A DNA stretch of 7,622 nucleotides. It comes from CAJGBR01 sp045637425. Lineage in GTDB: Bacteria > Bacteroidota > Bacteroidia > Bacteroidales > Rikenellaceae. Shown here one piece after another: positions 6,084-7,622 of the stretch; the stretch's first letter is position 1; each line of letters begins with the position of its first letter. Below the pieces are notes generated by a model. The model had not been told where the DNA came from and did no database searches. It saw nothing but the letters and a program-made list of their open reading frames with translations. The stretch lies in contig JAZTZL010000039.1 in assembly GCA_045637425.1 (NCBI GenBank), positions 1 to 7,622 on the forward strand, given 5' to 3'. A program made the position numbers and the translations under genes.

Positions 6084-6353
6084 ATGAACATTAAACCGTT
6101 GGCAGACAGAGTGGTTATCGAACCAAAAACTGCAGAAGAAAAAACAGCAGGCGGATTGTTTATTCCGGATACTGCAAAGGAAAAACCCCTTGAAGGAGTT
6201 GTGCTCGCAGTAGGCACAGGTACTAAAGATGTTACTATGGAAGTAGCAGTTGGTGACAGAGTGTTGTACGGAAAGTATTCTGGCACCGAAATCAACGTAG
6301 ACGGCAAGAATTTGATTATTATGCGTCAAAACGATATTCTCGCTAAATTCTAA
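6084..6353 (+). CDS. groES: co-chaperonin GroES (Hsp10)
   Basis: An 89-residue protein that forms the heptameric lid of the GroEL folding chamber in the cytoplasm. It is slightly shorter than the E. coli protein and normal for Bacteroidota. It opens with MNIKPLADRVVIEP; the mobile loop that contacts GroEL is visible at about 16-33 (EEKTAGGLFIPD), with the hydrophobic LFI triplet at 25-27 replacing the IVL of E. coli. GDRVLYGKYSGTEI and the terminal LIIMRQNDILA are typical of the family. The start is unambiguous: ATG in an A-rich context (ACTTAAAACAATG) without Shine-Dalgarno. groEL follows after 28 bases with no terminator, so the two form the usual groESL operon. The likely promoter region is about 80 bases or more upstream. 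Confidence 0.97.
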   Translation: MNIKPLADRVVIEPKTAEEKTAGGLFIPDTAKEKPLEGVVLAVGTGTKDVTMEVAVGDRVLYGKYSGTEINVDGKNLIIMRQNDILAKF

Positions 6354-6381
6354 TTACGAAAGAAACATAAAGAAAAAAATT

Positions 6382-7622
6382 ATGGCAAAAGAGATTAAAT
6401 ATACAGCAGAAGCTCGTGAAGGACTCAAAGCGGGTATTGATGCTTTGGCAAATGCAGTTAAGGTGACACTTGGCCCGAAAGGTCGTAATGTGGTTATTGA
6501 TAGAAAATTTGGTGCTCCGCACGTTACAAAAGATGGTGTGAGCGTTGCTAAAGAGGTTGAACTCGAAGACGCTTTGGCAAATATGGGTGCACAAATGGTT
6601 AAGGAAGTAGCTTCAAAAACTGCTGACAATGCAGGTGATGGTACTACAACTGCAACCGTTTTGGCTCAGTCAATCATCAACGTGGGTGTGAAGAACGTAA
6701 CTGCAGGTGCTAACCCGATGGACTTGAAAGCTGGTATCGACAAGGCAGTTGCTGCTATAGTTGAAAATTTGAAGGCTCAAAGTGAAGGCGTAGGCGATAA
6801 CATTGAAAAGATTAAACAAGTAGCTACAATCTCGGCTAACAATGATGAGTATATCGGCGGTCTGATTGCAGAAGCAATGAGCAAAGTGAAAAAAGAGGGT
6901 GTAATCACAGTTGAAGAGGCTAAAGGTACTGAAACTTACGTAGATGTAGTTGAAGGTATGCAATTTGACAGAGGCTACATTTCTCCATACTTTATGACCG
7001 ATTCGGAAAAGATGGAGGCTACGCTCGAAAAACCATACATCTTGCTGACTGACAAGAAAATCTCAACTATGAAAGAGTTGATGAGCGTATTGGAACCCGT
7101 AGCTCAAAGCGGTCGTGCGATGTTGATTGTTGCTGAAGATGTTGACGGTGAAGCATTGGCTGCATTGGTAGTGAACAAATTGCGTGGTACATTGAAGATT
7201 GCAGCTGTTAAGGCTCCGGGATTCGGCGACCGTCGCAAAGAGATGTTGGAAGACATTGCAGTGCTGACAGGTGCTACAGTTATCTCTGAAGAAAAGGGTA
7301 TCCGTCTTGACCAAGCAACGGTTGAAATGTTGGGTTCTGCTGAAAAAGTTGCAATCACAAAGGAAAATACAACCGTAGTTAACGGTATGGGCGATAAGGA
7401 TAAAATTGCTGCAAGAGTTGCTCAAATCCGCAAACAAATTGAAAATTCAACATCAGACTACGATAAGGAAAAACTTCAGGAACGTCTGGCTAAGTTGGCT
7501 GGCGGTGTAGCAGTTCTCTATGTAGGTGCTGCATCGGAAGTCGAAATGAAGGCTAAGAAAGACCGCGTTGACGATGCTTTGGCTGCGACACGTGCTGCAG
7601 TTGAAGAGGGTATCGTTGCAGG
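6382..7622 (+). CDS. groEL: chaperonin GroEL (Hsp60), 3' end beyond the window
   Basis: The frame is open from ATG 6382 to the right edge: 413 complete codons plus two bases of a usual 540-550. GroEL forms the double-ring ATP-driven folding chamber. The equatorial nucleotide site is intact: VTLGPKGRNV (29-38), TKDGVSVA with Asp51, DNAGDGTTT (82-90) with Asp86, and DDAL with the catalytic Asp398, followed by ATRAAVEEGIVAG at the edge. In the apical domain, MQFDRGYISPYF (193-204) carries Tyr199, Ser201, Tyr203 and Phe204 in the substrate/GroES-binding region, and APGFGDRRKEMLEDIA is typical. I found no frameshift or missing key residue. Only the last part of the equatorial domain and the C-terminal tail (often GGM-rich) are out of view. 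It is the second gene of groESL. Confidence 0.97.
   Translation, partial: MAKEIKYTAEAREGLKAGIDALANAVKVTLGPKGRNVVIDRKFGAPHVTKDGVSVAKEVELEDALANMGAQMVKEVASKTADNAGDGTTTATVLAQSIINVGVKNVTAGANPMDLKAGIDKAVAAIVENLKAQSEGVGDNIEKIKQVATISANNDEYIGGLIAEAMSKVKKEGVITVEEAKGTETYVDVVEGMQFDRGYISPYFMTDSEKMEATLEKPYILLTDKKISTMKELMSVLEPVAQSGRAMLIVAEDVDGEALAALVVNKLRGTLKIAAVKAPGFGDRRKEMLEDIAVLTGATVISEEKGIRLDQATVEMLGSAEKVAITKENTTVVNGMGDKDKIAARVAQIRKQIENSTSDYDKEKLQERLAKLAGGVAVLYVGAASEVEMKAKKDRVDDALAATRAAVEEGIVA

Noticed and set aside
1..7622. CRISPR array, prophage, toxin-antitoxin or other defence system
   Set aside because: No regularly spaced long repeats and no matching proteins on either strand; all space is accounted for by housekeeping genes and an IS fragment.

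Overview
The window looks like chromosomal DNA of a Bacteroidota bacterium, probably Bacteroidales. The support is promoter boxes of the TAnnTTTG type ahead of several genes, start codons preceded by A/T-rich sequence rather than Shine-Dalgarno motifs, and the type of GroES, NhaD and IS66 proteins present. I cannot name a genus from sequence alone.

Layout. Positions 1-421, minus strand, hold a broken fragment of an IS66-family transposase that runs off the left edge. It is richer in G+C than what follows (about 51% over 1-420 against about 27% over 421-540, hand counts). All other genes are on the plus strand: nhaD (Na+/H+ antiporter, 560-1894) with its own terminator; dapA (lysine/diaminopimelate synthesis, 2043-2930); a tRNA-Glu(TTC) gene with its own promoter and terminator (2965-3039); pdxB (vitamin B6 synthesis, 3106-4134) followed after 22 bases by a DEAD-box RNA helicase of the DeaD/CsdA type (4157-5920); then groES (6084-6353) and groEL (from 6382, cut by the right edge).

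How they work together. Most are independent housekeeping units. Only pdxB-helicase and groES-groEL look like co-transcribed pairs, and only groES-groEL has a direct functional link (the chaperonin and its lid). The helicase and chaperonin are both folding/stress functions (RNA and protein), but the hairpin between them may separate their transcription.

I see no new multi-gene system. The points most worth a second look are non-coding: three evenly spaced GTGTCA repeats plus a 12-bp-arm inverted repeat overlapping a TATATTTG promoter box upstream of groES, the one-base frameshift in the IS66 fragment at a run of seven C, and a 16-base identity between the broken end of that fragment and the nhaD terminator.
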